Shown here: positions 8,753 to 17,228 of the stretch, piece by piece
Numbering within the stretch: position 1 is the first letter of the stretch
Layout of the letters: each line of letters starts with the position of its first letter
Assembly (NCBI RefSeq): GCF_900168065.1
Contig: NZ_FUZZ01000004.1
Location: 62,001-126,000, forward strand
From: Chitinophaga ginsengisegetis
GTDB taxonomy: Bacteria; Bacteroidota; Bacteroidia; Chitinophagales; Chitinophagaceae
DNA: 64,000 nucleotides
Direction: 5' to 3'
Notes under the pieces: generated by a model
Databases searched by the model: none
What the model was told of the DNA's origin: nothing
The model's input: the letters and a program-made list of their open reading frames with translations, nothing else
Program-made: the position numbers and the translations under genes

Positions 8753-9818
8753 AGCACTGCAACAGCAACGGGAGTACATCCTGCTGGAATGCATCAGCGG
8801 CAGCAAGGCGTATAACCTGCAGGTACCCACGTCAGATACAGATATCAAAGGCGTATTCATTTTACCGCAAAGCGAACTGTATGGGATGACCTACACCCCG
8901 CAGGTGGCCAATCAAAGCAACGATGAAGTATACTTTGAAATAAAACGTTTCCTGGAACTGCTGGATAAAAACAATCCTAATATCCTCGAACTGCTGAGTA
9001 CTGCAAATGGCAACCAGTTGTTCCGGCATCCGCTGATGAACCTCATTCAGCCAAAAGACTTCCTGTCGAAGCTATGCCTGGAAACTTTTGCAGGCTACGC
9101 CAAAACACAGATAAAGAAAGCAAAAGGACTGAATAAAAAGATTAATCAGTCGCATGGAACAGAAAGGAAAGACGTAACTGAATTTTGCTACGTAATTGCA
9201 GGCAGCCGCAGTGTTCCCTTACGGGAGTGGCTACACGAAAACAACCTCTCGCAAAACGATTGCGGCCTTGCGCGGATAGACCATTTCCGGGATGTATACG
9301 CGTTGTATCATACCAGCCAGTTTGAACCCGGTGTTACCTTTAAAGGGATCTTCTCCGGTGCCGATGCGAATGATGTGCAACTCAGCAGCATCCCGAAAGG
9401 GCCGGACCCGTTGGCGATTATGCAGTTTAACAAAGACGGCTATACGGTGTATTGCAAAGACTTTGCATCCTATTGGGAGTGGGTGGAGCTGCGCAATGAA
9501 GCCCGCTACGAACATAACCGGGAACTCGGCGCAGACTACGACAGCAAGCACATGATGCATACCTTCCGCCTGCTCACAATGGCTGAAGAGATTGCACGAT
9601 ACAAGGAAGTACGGGTGTATCGCAACGACCGCGATTTTCTGCTTCGTATCCGCAACGGGGAGTTTACATACGACGAACTGCTGGATATGGCCACCCAAAA
9701 ATTAAATGACATGGAACAGCTGTATGCCGCTTCCGATCTTCCGGATCACCCGGACCCGGAGCTGGCCGCCAGCCTGTTAATCAGAATAAGAGACGAATTT
9801 TATGTCCCGGAGAAATAG
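8742..9818 (+). CDS. YcgL-type nucleotidyltransferase 2 of the RNA-repair operon
   Basis: A 358-residue nucleotidyltransferase with the polymerase-beta signature near its start: G20-S21 in SGSKAYNLQVPTSD and D32/D34 in SDTDIKGVFIL. The likely third acid is in EVYFEIKRFLELL (about residue 70), followed by NPNILELLSTA. It is related to the upstream gene but longer, with an extra C-terminal helical region containing HMMHTFRLLTMAEEI. The start overlaps the first nucleotidyltransferase by 11 bp and the end overlaps pnkp by 17 bp. Both genes keep all expected catalytic residues, so this does not look like a decayed duplicate. Confidence 0.85.
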   Translation: MTFEALQQQREYILLECISGSKAYNLQVPTSDTDIKGVFILPQSELYGMTYTPQVANQSNDEVYFEIKRFLELLDKNNPNILELLSTANGNQLFRHPLMNLIQPKDFLSKLCLETFAGYAKTQIKKAKGLNKKINQSHGTERKDVTEFCYVIAGSRSVPLREWLHENNLSQNDCGLARIDHFRDVYALYHTSQFEPGVTFKGIFSGADANDVQLSSIPKGPDPLAIMQFNKDGYTVYCKDFASYWEWVELRNEARYEHNRELGADYDSKHMMHTFRLLTMAEEIARYKEVRVYRNDRDFLLRIRNGEFTYDELLDMATQKLNDMEQLYAASDLPDHPDPELAASLLIRIRDEFYVPEK

Positions 9819-12405
9819 ACAATTATCACATATCTCCATACCGGAATTATCACTGGTATTATTGATCGGCCCATCTGGCGCCGGTAAGTCCACGTTTGCC
9901 CGCCGCTTTTTTAAGCCTACCGAAATTGTTTCGTCGGATGTGAGCCGGGGCTTGATCAGCGATGATGAAAACAACCAGGCGGTTTCCGCCGATGCTTTTG
10001 AAGTAGTTAGATTTATAGCCGCAAAACGGTTGAAGCTGGGGCTGCTCACCGTGATAGACGCCACCAATGTGCAGCCGGAAGCGCGCAAGGAATGGGTGCG
10101 GCTGGCCCGCGAGTATCATGTACTCCCGGTGGCCATTGTACTCAATATGTCGGAGAAAGTATGCCAGGAGCGCAACAACCTGCGGAGCGACCGTAATTTC
10201 GGTACGCACGTGATCCCGCAACAGATCAGCCAGCTCCGGCGCGGTGTCCGCTACCTCCGGGACGAAGGTTTCCGTCACATCTTTGAACTGCACTCGCCGG
10301 AAGAGGTGGAGCAGCTGGAAACCGTTACCCGTAACCCGTTGTACAATAATAAGAAAGATGAACACGGACCTTTTGATATCATAGGAGATGTACACGGTTG
10401 CTACGATGAGCTGTGTACCTTGCTGGGTACATTGGGCTACGAAGTAGATAAAGAAAACTATACCCTGATCAGCGCACCGCTCACTACTAACGCAGATGGA
10501 TACACGCGTTTCCGCAAACCCGTGTTTGTAGGCGACCTGGTAGATCGTGGTCCGAAGTCACCACAGGTACTGCGGTTGGTAATGAACATGGTAAACAATG
10601 GCCTCGCGCTCTGCGTACCGGGCAACCATGACGCTAAACTGCTCCGCTATCTGAATGGAAAGAATGTAGTGCTACGGCACGGCCTCGAAGCAACGGTAGC
10701 CCAGTTGGCAGGTGAAACACCGGAGTTCCTTGCGGCAGTGAAACAGTTCCTGGATGGCCTCGTGAGTCATTATGTATTGGACGATGGTAAACTGGTGGTA
10801 GCACATGCCGGGTTAAAGGAAAACATGCAGGGGCGCGGCTCCGGCGCAGTAAGAGAGTTTTGCCTGTACGGTGAAACCACCGGTGAAACAGATGAATTCG
10901 GCCTGCCGGTAAGATATAACTGGGCGCTGGAATACAAAGGCAAAGCAATGGTGGTATACGGCCACACACCGGTTCCGGAAGCCAAATTTTTAAACAACAC
11001 TATCGACATAGATACCGGTTGCGTATTTGGTGCTACCCTTACCGCACTGCGTTACCCTGAAAAGATACTGGTGTCAGTACCTGCACAGGAGCAGTACGCC
11101 GAGCCTGCCCGTCCCATTGGCTACAACCTGGAAAGCGCGTTAAGCCTGGAGCAGCAGTACGATAATGTACTGGACATAGAAGATTTTATCGGGAAGAAAA
11201 TATTGCAGACAAACTACAGTCATAGTATCACTATCCGGGAAGAGAACAATATTGCGGCACTGGAAGCCATGAGCCGTTTTACTATCAACCCGAGGTGGCT
11301 CATATATTTGCCACCCACCATGTCGCCCGCTGAAACCAGCCGGGAAGAAGGAATGCTGGAGCATCCTGCGGAGGGCCTGCAATATTATAAAGAAGCAGGT
11401 ATAGCAAAAGTAATTTGTGAAGAGAAACACATGGGCTCGCGCGCGGTGGTAATTGTTTGCCGCGACGAAGCCACGGCTGTAAAACGTTTTGGCGTTGCAG
11501 GAGAAGGTAACGGTGTGGTATATACGAGAACGGGCCGCAGCTTCTTCAACGATAAACAAACGGAACAGCACTTCATTGCCCGCATCAACGCAGCGCTGAT
11601 CAGCACCGGCTTTTACGAAACCTTTGAAACCGATTGGGTATGCCTGGATGCAGAGCTGATGCCCTGGAGCGCAAAAGCCCAGGCATTACTGCAAAACCAG
11701 TACGCAACCGTTGGCACTGCCGCAGGGCAGGCGTTGCCCGTAGTGGTGGATGCGTTGCAGCAGGCCATTACACAGGGCGTACCTGCACAGGCGTTGCTGG
11801 AAAAGTATTCCCGCCGTCTCAAACAAACCAGCAGTTACGTAAAGGCATATCGCCAGTATTGCTGGCCGGTGGAGTCGCTGGACGATTATAAGCTGGCGCC
11901 GTTTCATATCATGGCCACGGAAGGCAAAACGTATTTCGATAAAGACCATGAATGGCACCTGTCTGCCATAAAAAGTATCTGCGCTGGTGATGAACAATTA
12001 CTGATTGCTACCCCTTTCCTGGAAGTGGAAATAGGAAATGAAGCCAGTGAAAAAGCTGCCGTCACCTGGTGGGAAAATCTTACCGCCGCCGGTGGCGAAG
12101 GTATGGTGATCAAACCATCCACCTTTATGGCCAGGGATGAAAAAGGACTCATCCAGCCCGCTGTAAAGATCCGCGGAAAAGAATACCTGCGCATCATTTA
12201 CGGTCCTGAATACGACGCACCGGAAAACCTGCACCGTTTGCGCAGCCGCAAGCTGTCGGGCAAACGCTCCCTGGCATTGCGTGAATTCGCACTGGGCCTC
12301 GAAGGGCTCGACCGGTTTGTAAATAATGCATCGCTGCAGGCGGTACATCAATGCGTATTTGGTATTTTAGCGCTGGAGAGCGAACCGGTAGATCCGAGAC
12401 TGTAA
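9802..12405 (+). CDS. pnkp: Polynucleotide kinase-phosphatase-ligase Pnkp
   Basis: Bacterial Pnkp heals and seals broken RNA with three modules, all visible in this 867-residue protein. The 5' kinase has P-loop GPSGAGKST at residues 23-31. The metallophosphatase, which removes a 2',3'-cyclic phosphate, has GDVHG (D196), GDLVDRGP (from G244) and GNHD (from G274). The C-terminal adenylyltransferase/ligase has nucleotidyl lysine K542 in EKHMGSR and late motifs EGMVIKPS and AVKIRGKEYLR. In characterised systems ligation needs Hen1, which is encoded three genes upstream. Length and motifs are those of an intact enzyme. The start (MSRRNRQLSH) overlaps the preceding gene by 17 bp. Confidence 0.97.
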   Translation: MSRRNRQLSHISIPELSLVLLIGPSGAGKSTFARRFFKPTEIVSSDVSRGLISDDENNQAVSADAFEVVRFIAAKRLKLGLLTVIDATNVQPEARKEWVRLAREYHVLPVAIVLNMSEKVCQERNNLRSDRNFGTHVIPQQISQLRRGVRYLRDEGFRHIFELHSPEEVEQLETVTRNPLYNNKKDEHGPFDIIGDVHGCYDELCTLLGTLGYEVDKENYTLISAPLTTNADGYTRFRKPVFVGDLVDRGPKSPQVLRLVMNMVNNGLALCVPGNHDAKLLRYLNGKNVVLRHGLEATVAQLAGETPEFLAAVKQFLDGLVSHYVLDDGKLVVAHAGLKENMQGRGSGAVREFCLYGETTGETDEFGLPVRYNWALEYKGKAMVVYGHTPVPEAKFLNNTIDIDTGCVFGATLTALRYPEKILVSVPAQEQYAEPARPIGYNLESALSLEQQYDNVLDIEDFIGKKILQTNYSHSITIREENNIAALEAMSRFTINPRWLIYLPPTMSPAETSREEGMLEHPAEGLQYYKEAGIAKVICEEKHMGSRAVVIVCRDEATAVKRFGVAGEGNGVVYTRTGRSFFNDKQTEQHFIARINAALISTGFYETFETDWVCLDAELMPWSAKAQALLQNQYATVGTAAGQALPVVVDALQQAITQGVPAQALLEKYSRRLKQTSSYVKAYRQYCWPVESLDDYKLAPFHIMATEGKTYFDKDHEWHLSAIKSICAGDEQLLIATPFLEVEIGNEASEKAAVTWWENLTAAGGEGMVIKPSTFMARDEKGLIQPAVKIRGKEYLRIIYGPEYDAPENLHRLRSRKLSGKRSLALREFALGLEGLDRFVNNASLQAVHQCVFGILALESEPVDPRL

Positions 12406-12442
12406 CCATGAAAGCATCTTTCTACATTAAAAAAACATAATT

Positions 12443-13393
12443 ATGAAAGCCGTAGCCGTATCAAAATTCAAAGACATTCCTGTGGTGATGGACCTGCCGA
12501 AACCTGCAGTACGACCAGGCACTGTACTGGTAAAAGTAGCCGCAGCGGGGATGAATCCGTTCGACTGGAAAATGATCGATGGCATTATGGACGACGGGAA
12601 AACCAAACACCAGTTTCCGCTCATCATGGGCGTAGATGGTGCAGGCACCGTGGAAGAAGTGGGAGAGGGCGTTACCCGGTTTAAAGCAGGTGATAAGATC
12701 TACGGTCAGTTTATTCATTCGCCCATCGGCGAAGGCTCTTATGCCGAATACGCCATCGTGCCTGAAAAATCAGGGATTACCAAAGCGCCAACCAGCCTGT
12801 CGGCCGTTGAAGCTGCTGCGGTACCCACTGCCGGTATGACCGCCCAGCAACTATTGGATAAACTGGATCTCCAGGAAGGAAATACACTGCTGATCAACGG
12901 CGCCACCGGGGGCGTTGGCTCGTTTGCGGTACAACTGGCTGCTGCGCAGGGTTTACAGGTAATTGCCACTGTTTCAGATGAAGCCGGCGCTGAAAGAATG
13001 AAGAAACTGGGCGCTGCAATAACTGTCAACTATAAAAAAGCGCCATTAACCGAACAGGTAAAAGAACAGTTCCCCGGAGGACTCGATGGGCTGATAGACC
13101 TGGTAAGTAAAACAGACGGATTTGAGGCGAACCTGGACTTGTTGAAACCCGGCGGCACTGCATTTACCACCCAATTTGTAGCAGAAGAAAATGCCCTGAA
13201 AGACAGGAATATCCGCGGAGGCAACTTTGAAACACAAGGTAGCGCCGCTTCGCTGGATACCTTAACACTGGCCATCGACCGGGGTGCGCTTACGATCCCT
13301 GTAGAAAATAAAATTAAACTGGAAGATGTGCCGGCTGCCATTGTCCTGAGCCGCCAGGCGAAAGGGAAAGGAAAAACAGTGATCGTTATTTGA
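12443..13393 (+). CDS. NADP-dependent MDR-family (quinone oxidoreductase-like) oxidoreductase
   Basis: A 316-residue medium-chain dehydrogenase/reductase. The N-terminal GroES-like domain contains GMNPFDWKMIDG and GVDGAGTVEEVGEGV; the Rossmann half carries the nucleotide loop INGATGGVGSFAVQLA near residues 150-165. No structural- or catalytic-zinc cysteine pattern is seen, which places it with zinc-independent quinone oxidoreductase-like enzymes. It starts 37 bp after pnkp and may be read through from that operon, but nothing links it to RNA repair. Its stop codon touches the long hairpin repeat at 13395. Substrate unknown. Confidence 0.85.
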   Translation: MKAVAVSKFKDIPVVMDLPKPAVRPGTVLVKVAAAGMNPFDWKMIDGIMDDGKTKHQFPLIMGVDGAGTVEEVGEGVTRFKAGDKIYGQFIHSPIGEGSYAEYAIVPEKSGITKAPTSLSAVEAAAVPTAGMTAQQLLDKLDLQEGNTLLINGATGGVGSFAVQLAAAQGLQVIATVSDEAGAERMKKLGAAITVNYKKAPLTEQVKEQFPGGLDGLIDLVSKTDGFEANLDLLKPGGTAFTTQFVAEENALKDRNIRGGNFETQGSAASLDTLTLAIDRGALTIPVENKIKLEDVPAAIVLSRQAKGKGKTVIVI

Positions 13394-13394
13394 G

Positions 13395-13626
13395 GGAACG
13401 CCTTCGGCGTTGAAATTGTCTTGGAACAGGATTACGCTGATTTTACTGATTTTTTTGATTTGATCAGCACTGATTTTTAAAGATTAGGGGAGATAAAGTG
13501 AGTATTCACATTATCTCCCCTAATCTTTTATAAAAAATCTAAAGAAATCCTAAAACTAAAAATCAGACTAATCAGTAAAATCAGCGTAATCCTGTTCCAA
13601 GACAATTTCAACGCCGAAGGCGTTCC
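13395..13626. repeat. 232-bp long-hairpin repeat (57-bp perfect inverted arms plus inner stem)
   Basis: The whole gap between two convergent genes is one inverted repeat. The outer arms, 13395-13451 and 13570-13626, are perfect reverse complements over 57 bp. They begin GGAACGCCTTCGGCGTTG and contain TTGGAACAGGATTACGCTG. Inside, AAAGATTAGGGGAGATAA and its complement form an 18-bp perfect stem with a short GTGA-GTAT-TCAC tip. Arms this long and this perfect suggest a recently inserted or actively maintained non-autonomous element that now serves as a bidirectional terminator. No transposase is present. A diverged copy of the arm end may occur at 28823-28848. Confidence 0.9.
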
Positions 13627-13630
13627 TCCA

Positions 13631-14833
13631 CTACACTCCAGCCGTTGCCTTAAACAACTCCGCCTCACCATCAGTACTGATTTCATAAGTGGCGCCATAG
13701 GCTGTAAAAGCACATTGTCCTTTTTGCAAAGTCAATGTATCCTCGCCTTTAATAGTAACGTTACCTTTCATTACAATCAGTATTTCCGCAGCTTTGGCGG
13801 TATGCTTGTATACCTGTCCGGCAGTAAGATCAATTTTACTCACCTCAAAGTCCGGCGCGGGGGAAGGATAAATTCTTTCCAGTCCATCTGCGCTTACATC
13901 GCCTTTAATGATATTCGGCTGTACCCCTTCAAAGCGGGTATGCTTCAGGAGTTCCGGTACATCCACATGTTTCGGGGTAAGACCGCCACGCAGCACATTG
14001 TCTGAATTAGCCATCAGCTCTACGTTCTGGCCTTCCAGGTATGCATGTGGAATGCCGGCGTCCTGGAACACTGCATCGCCGGGTTGTACCTGCATGATAT
14101 TAAAGAAGTAAATAGAGAAGATGCCCCGGTCGAGTTTTTCCCTGCTGTTAGGATCATTCAAAACCGCACGGGCAGCCCAGAAACCAGGATCGCTTTTCGA
14201 CAGCTTGTTGGATTTGTATGGAAGGATCATGCGGTCTGTCAGCGGGCGGAGAATGATATTCACCAGCGACTGCGGCATTTCCATTACATTTTTATACAGG
14301 CCATAGTAACCTTCTTTTTCGTATATGCTTACCAGTGAAGTAAATTCCGGAACGGTTTTCAGCACGTTCAGTAATTGTTCATGTGGCAGGAAGCCATGAA
14401 GGAGATAGAACTCACTCAGGGCCACCATAATTTCAGGTTTATGGTTATCGTCTTTGTAGTTACGGTTTGGTGCGTTCAAAGGAATACCTTCGGCGTTTTC
14501 TCTTGCAAATCCTTTCTCCGCTTCACTTTTGGTAGGGTGTACCTGGATAGATAACATGTCTTTTACATCCAGGATCTTAAAAAGAAAAGGCAGCTCCTTA
14601 AACCGTTCCCATACTGCCGGACCGGTAATGTTGGCCGGGTCCTGCCCAATCAGCTCATTCAGCGGCAGTTGCCCGCTGGCGGTAGTAATAGTGGACGGAG
14701 CGCTGGGATGCGCGCCCATCCAGTATTCTGCACTGGGTTGATTTGAAGGGGCAATTCCCAACAGCTCAGGAATATAGTTATATCCGCCCCATGCGTAATG
14801 CTGTACTTTTCCTTCCAGTCTGAATAAGTTCAT
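13631..14833 (-). CDS. manA: Mannose-6-phosphate isomerase, class I
   Basis: A 400-residue zinc cupin enzyme that interconverts mannose-6-phosphate and fructose-6-phosphate, feeding GDP-mannose and exopolysaccharide synthesis. The N-terminus reads LEGKVQHYAWGGYNYIPELL and YWMGAHPSAPS; the metal region has LSIQVHPTKSEAEKGF; and the C-terminal half has GIPHAYLEGQNVELMANSDN with GLTPKHVDVPEL, all diagnostic of class I PMI. The ATG at 14833 has a good candidate -7 box (TATTTTTG, minus strand, 14891-14898) about 60 nt upstream. Its stop lies 4 bp from the long hairpin repeat. Confidence 0.95.
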   Translation of the reverse strand: MNLFRLEGKVQHYAWGGYNYIPELLGIAPSNQPSAEYWMGAHPSAPSTITTASGQLPLNELIGQDPANITGPAVWERFKELPFLFKILDVKDMLSIQVHPTKSEAEKGFARENAEGIPLNAPNRNYKDDNHKPEIMVALSEFYLLHGFLPHEQLLNVLKTVPEFTSLVSIYEKEGYYGLYKNVMEMPQSLVNIILRPLTDRMILPYKSNKLSKSDPGFWAARAVLNDPNSREKLDRGIFSIYFFNIMQVQPGDAVFQDAGIPHAYLEGQNVELMANSDNVLRGGLTPKHVDVPELLKHTRFEGVQPNIIKGDVSADGLERIYPSPAPDFEVSKIDLTAGQVYKHTAKAAEILIVMKGNVTIKGEDTLTLQKGQCAFTAYGATYEISTDGEAELFKATAGV

Positions 14834-14979
14834 ATATAGTAATCTGTTTTACTTGTTAAATAGCAGAGAATCGATAATTTTATATGCCTGCAAAAATAGG
14901 TGTTAACCGTAAATAATTCCCCCGCACCAGGAAGTAAATTATTCAGGCAGTTGTTTGTAATACCCAAACCCAATAGCAA

Positions 14980-15330
14980 ATGGCCAATCATCTGTCCCTG
15001 GGGCAACAGGGCGAATCAATTGCACAGGCTTATGTTAGCCGGTATTGTACCATCCTGCATGTAAACTGGAAATCCGGCAGGAAGGAAATAGATATCATCG
15101 CCCGGAAAAACGAACAGATTTATTTCATCGAAGTAAAAACACGCAGTACAGATCGCTTCGGCTGGCCCGAAGAAGCCGTGAACGCCCGCAAGGAAGAACA
15201 TATCCGCAGCGTGGCAACCGACTATCTCCTGTATTATAACCTTAACCCGGCAGCCATCCGGTTTGATATTATTGCCATCACATTTTCAGGAGAAAATTAT
15301 GAGTTGGAACACCTGAAAGATGTGTTCTGA
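14980..15330 (+). CDS. YraN / UPF0102 family endonuclease-like protein
   Basis: A 116-residue small protein with a PD-(D/E)xK-type nuclease core: GRKEIDIIARKNEQIYFIEVK (residues 28-48) supplies the Asp and the E-x-K triad, preceded by GQQGESIAQAYV. UPF0102 proteins are widespread and resemble Holliday-junction resolvase folds; the cellular role is not established. It stands alone, with a short GC hairpin (15333-15345) just after its stop and a structured-RNA candidate beyond. Family call is firm, activity is inference. Confidence 0.88.
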   Translation: MANHLSLGQQGESIAQAYVSRYCTILHVNWKSGRKEIDIIARKNEQIYFIEVKTRSTDRFGWPEEAVNARKEEHIRSVATDYLLYYNLNPAAIRFDIIAITFSGENYELEHLKDVF

Positions 15331-15412
15331 ACGCGGGTTTCCCGCTTCAGATCGTTAACCAGTTATTAACAAAAAAATGCCTGTGATTATTCTTTAATAC
15401 TATGATATTATA

Positions 15413-15420
15413 TATCTTTG
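15413..15420 (+). promoter_or_regulatory. -7 element of the 6S-like RNA
   Basis: TATCTTTG is an exact match to TAnnTTTG, with transcription expected to start near 15426. The -33 region is weak. No plausible open reading frame begins within 80 bp downstream; a structured RNA does. Confidence 0.65.
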
Positions 15421-15425
15421 TACCA

Positions 15426-15610
15426 GCTTTTAGAACCTACCCCTGAGTTGTTATATACCCCCGGTATCCCGGTAGATTTCAGGCAAAACATTTTCTCTGA
15501 AAAGATCTGGTGCAATGGTCAGCGCGACCTGTGCAGGCACTTTATCTATACCAACAGGAGAGATGAACAACGGCGATACCAGTAACAAAGAAAGAAACAG
15601 GGGAGTAAAA
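15426..15610 (+). ncRNA. ssrS: Structured non-coding RNA, probably 6S RNA
   Basis: About 185 nt that fold into a single long rod by nested pairings read directly: CCCCTG (15440-15445) with CAGGGG (15598-15603), TTGTTA (15448-15453) with TAACAA (15583-15588), GGTATC (15463-15468) with GATACC (15575-15580), and an apical hairpin TGCA-GGTC/GACC-TGCA (15511-15535). A large unpaired central region lies between, as in 6S RNA, which mimics an open promoter and sequesters housekeeping RNA polymerase. The 5' segment CCCCTGAG...ATACC resembles the same region of E. coli 6S. Length, own promoter and rod shape fit; the family name remains a proposal. Confidence 0.6.
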
Positions 15611-15706
15611 ATTAATACACATTTGACAGCGTTTGTTTAACCGCGGCTATTACGCTACTAAACGCATTGATCACAGGAAGTTGCTTTCGGGAGTCAGAAA
15701 GTAAAA

Positions 15707-15738
15707 AAAAAGCTCCGTCTTACAAGACGGAGCTTTTA
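15707..15738. terminator. Bidirectional terminator at the purB 3' end
   Basis: AAGCTCCGTCTT and its complement AAGACGGAGCTT form a stem of about 12 bp with a 3-nt loop, flanked by an A run on the left and a T run on the right. It can stop purB on the minus strand and the 6S-like RNA transcript on the plus strand. Confidence 0.85.
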
Positions 15739-15748
15739 TGTTTTATGC

Positions 15749-17086
15749 TTACCACAAACCGGTGTAGTTGTGTGGCGTAATGGCTTTCAGTTCTTTTTTG
15801 AGGGCAGCGCTGATCTTCAGTCCATCCACAAATTTATGCATGCTTTTCTGCGTGATCTGTTCTCCGCCACGGGTCAGCTCTTTCAGTGCTTCATATGGCT
15901 GCGGATAGTTTTCACGACGTAATACAGTTTGAATGGCTTCTGCTACTACCGCCCAGTTATTTTCCAGGTCGTCTTTCAGCTTGGCTTCATTCAGGATCAG
16001 TTTACTCAGTCCTTTCTGAATAGATTTGGTAGCCAGCAGGGTATGACCAAACGGAACGCCGAGGTTACGCAATACTGTGGAATCGGTCAGGTCGCGCTGC
16101 AGGCGGGAAATGGGCAGTTTGGCGCTCAGGTGCTCAAACAGGGCATTCGCCAGTCCGAGGTTGCCTTCTGCGTTCTCAAAATCAATCGGGTTCACTTTAT
16201 GCGGCATGGCAGAAGAGCCCACTTCATTCTTCTTGATCTTCTGTTTGAAATAATCCATAGAGATATAAGTCCATATATCACGGCAGAAGTCAAGCAGGAT
16301 TGTATTGATCCGTTTCAGCGCATCAAATTGAGCAGCGATGTTATCATAATGCTCAATCTGCGTGGTATACTTCATACGTTGCAGGCCCAGCGTGGTATTC
16401 ACGAACTTCTCGCCAAACTTTTCCCAGTTGATCTTGGGGAAAGCTACGTGATGCGCGTTGAAGTTACCGGTAGCGCCGCCAAACTTTGCTGCGAAAGGAA
16501 TATGCCCCAGCAGGTTCACCTGTCCTTCCAACCGTTCTACAAACACCAGGATCTCTTTACCCAAAATGGTAGGGGAGGCTGGTTGACCGTGGGTACGCGC
16601 CAGCATCGGTACTTTCATCCAGGACAATCCCAGCTTCTTCAGCTCCAGGATCATATTGGCCAGTGCAGGCATGTACACGTGTTCTATGGCGTCTTTCCAG
16701 AACAGCGGGGTAGCGGTATTGTTTACATCCTGTGAAGTAAGACCGAAGTGCACCCACTCCAGTTTGTCTTCCAAACCCAGGTTCTTCAATTCATTCTTCA
16801 GAAAATATTCAACTGCCTTTACATCGTGGTTGGTAATTTTCTCTGTGTCTTTGATCAGTTGTGCGTTCTCGATGGTGAACTCCTGGTAAATTTTACGCAG
16901 GGCGGGGAACTTGGCTTTCGGCAGCGTAAACAGCTTCTGCTCGGAGAGCGCAATAAAATATTCCACCTCTACCATCACACGGTAACGGATCAACGCAAAT
17001 TCAGAAAAATAATTGGCCAGCTCGTCCAGTTGCTTGCGATAGCGCCCGTCCAGCGGAGAAATGGCAGTTAAAGGTTGTAGTTGCAT
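15749..17086 (-). CDS. purB: Adenylosuccinate lyase
   Basis: A 445-residue fumarase/aspartase-superfamily enzyme that acts twice in purine synthesis, on SAICAR and on adenylosuccinate. The N-terminus AISPLDGRYRKQLDELANYFSE, the HFGLTSQDVNNTA region and the flexible signature loop SSAMPHKVNPIDFENAEG are diagnostic; TRTHGQPASPT appears in the middle (ARTHGQPASPT). Length is normal for the Bacteroidota/E. coli-type enzyme. It is a single-gene unit ending at a strong hairpin. The ATG at 17086 is the only sensible start. Confidence 0.97.
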   Translation of the reverse strand: MQLQPLTAISPLDGRYRKQLDELANYFSEFALIRYRVMVEVEYFIALSEQKLFTLPKAKFPALRKIYQEFTIENAQLIKDTEKITNHDVKAVEYFLKNELKNLGLEDKLEWVHFGLTSQDVNNTATPLFWKDAIEHVYMPALANMILELKKLGLSWMKVPMLARTHGQPASPTILGKEILVFVERLEGQVNLLGHIPFAAKFGGATGNFNAHHVAFPKINWEKFGEKFVNTTLGLQRMKYTTQIEHYDNIAAQFDALKRINTILLDFCRDIWTYISMDYFKQKIKKNEVGSSAMPHKVNPIDFENAEGNLGLANALFEHLSAKLPISRLQRDLTDSTVLRNLGVPFGHTLLATKSIQKGLSKLILNEAKLKDDLENNWAVVAEAIQTVLRRENYPQPYEALKELTRGGEQITQKSMHKFVDGLKISAALKKELKAITPHNYTGLW

Positions 17087-17200
17087 AATGTATGTATTCC
17101 AGTATTACTATTAACATGTTTGAATGGCTGCAAGTTCTCCCTAAATCCTGATTTACAGGACCACAATTATTCATTTGGAACTTGTTAACCGGGATTTAAT

Positions 17201-17208
17201 TACTTTTG
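17201..17208 (+). promoter_or_regulatory. mqnA promoter -7 element
   Basis: TACTTTTG is an exact TAnnTTTG match, with TTG at 17182-17184 giving a 16-bp spacer. The predicted transcript start near 17214 lies downstream of the TTG at 17175, which rules out the longer reading of mqnA. Confidence 0.65.
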
Positions 17209-17228
17209 CAGCTTCAAAATTACTGAAA

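Noticed and set aside
7991..9818. Reading the two nucleotidyltransferases as an MNT/HEPN toxin-antitoxin pair
   Set aside because: MNT antitoxins are much smaller and paired with a HEPN gene; neither protein has a HEPN domain and both have full NTase sites.
15333..15345. GCGGG-TTT-CCCGC hairpin just after the yraN stop as a terminator
   Set aside because: The stem is only 5 bp and no T run follows; too weak to call.
15515..15640. 42-codon ORF (MVSATCAGTLSI...) within the 6S-like RNA
   Set aside because: It begins inside the apical hairpin, runs through paired segments of the RNA and has no recognisable domain. The RNA structure explains the region better.
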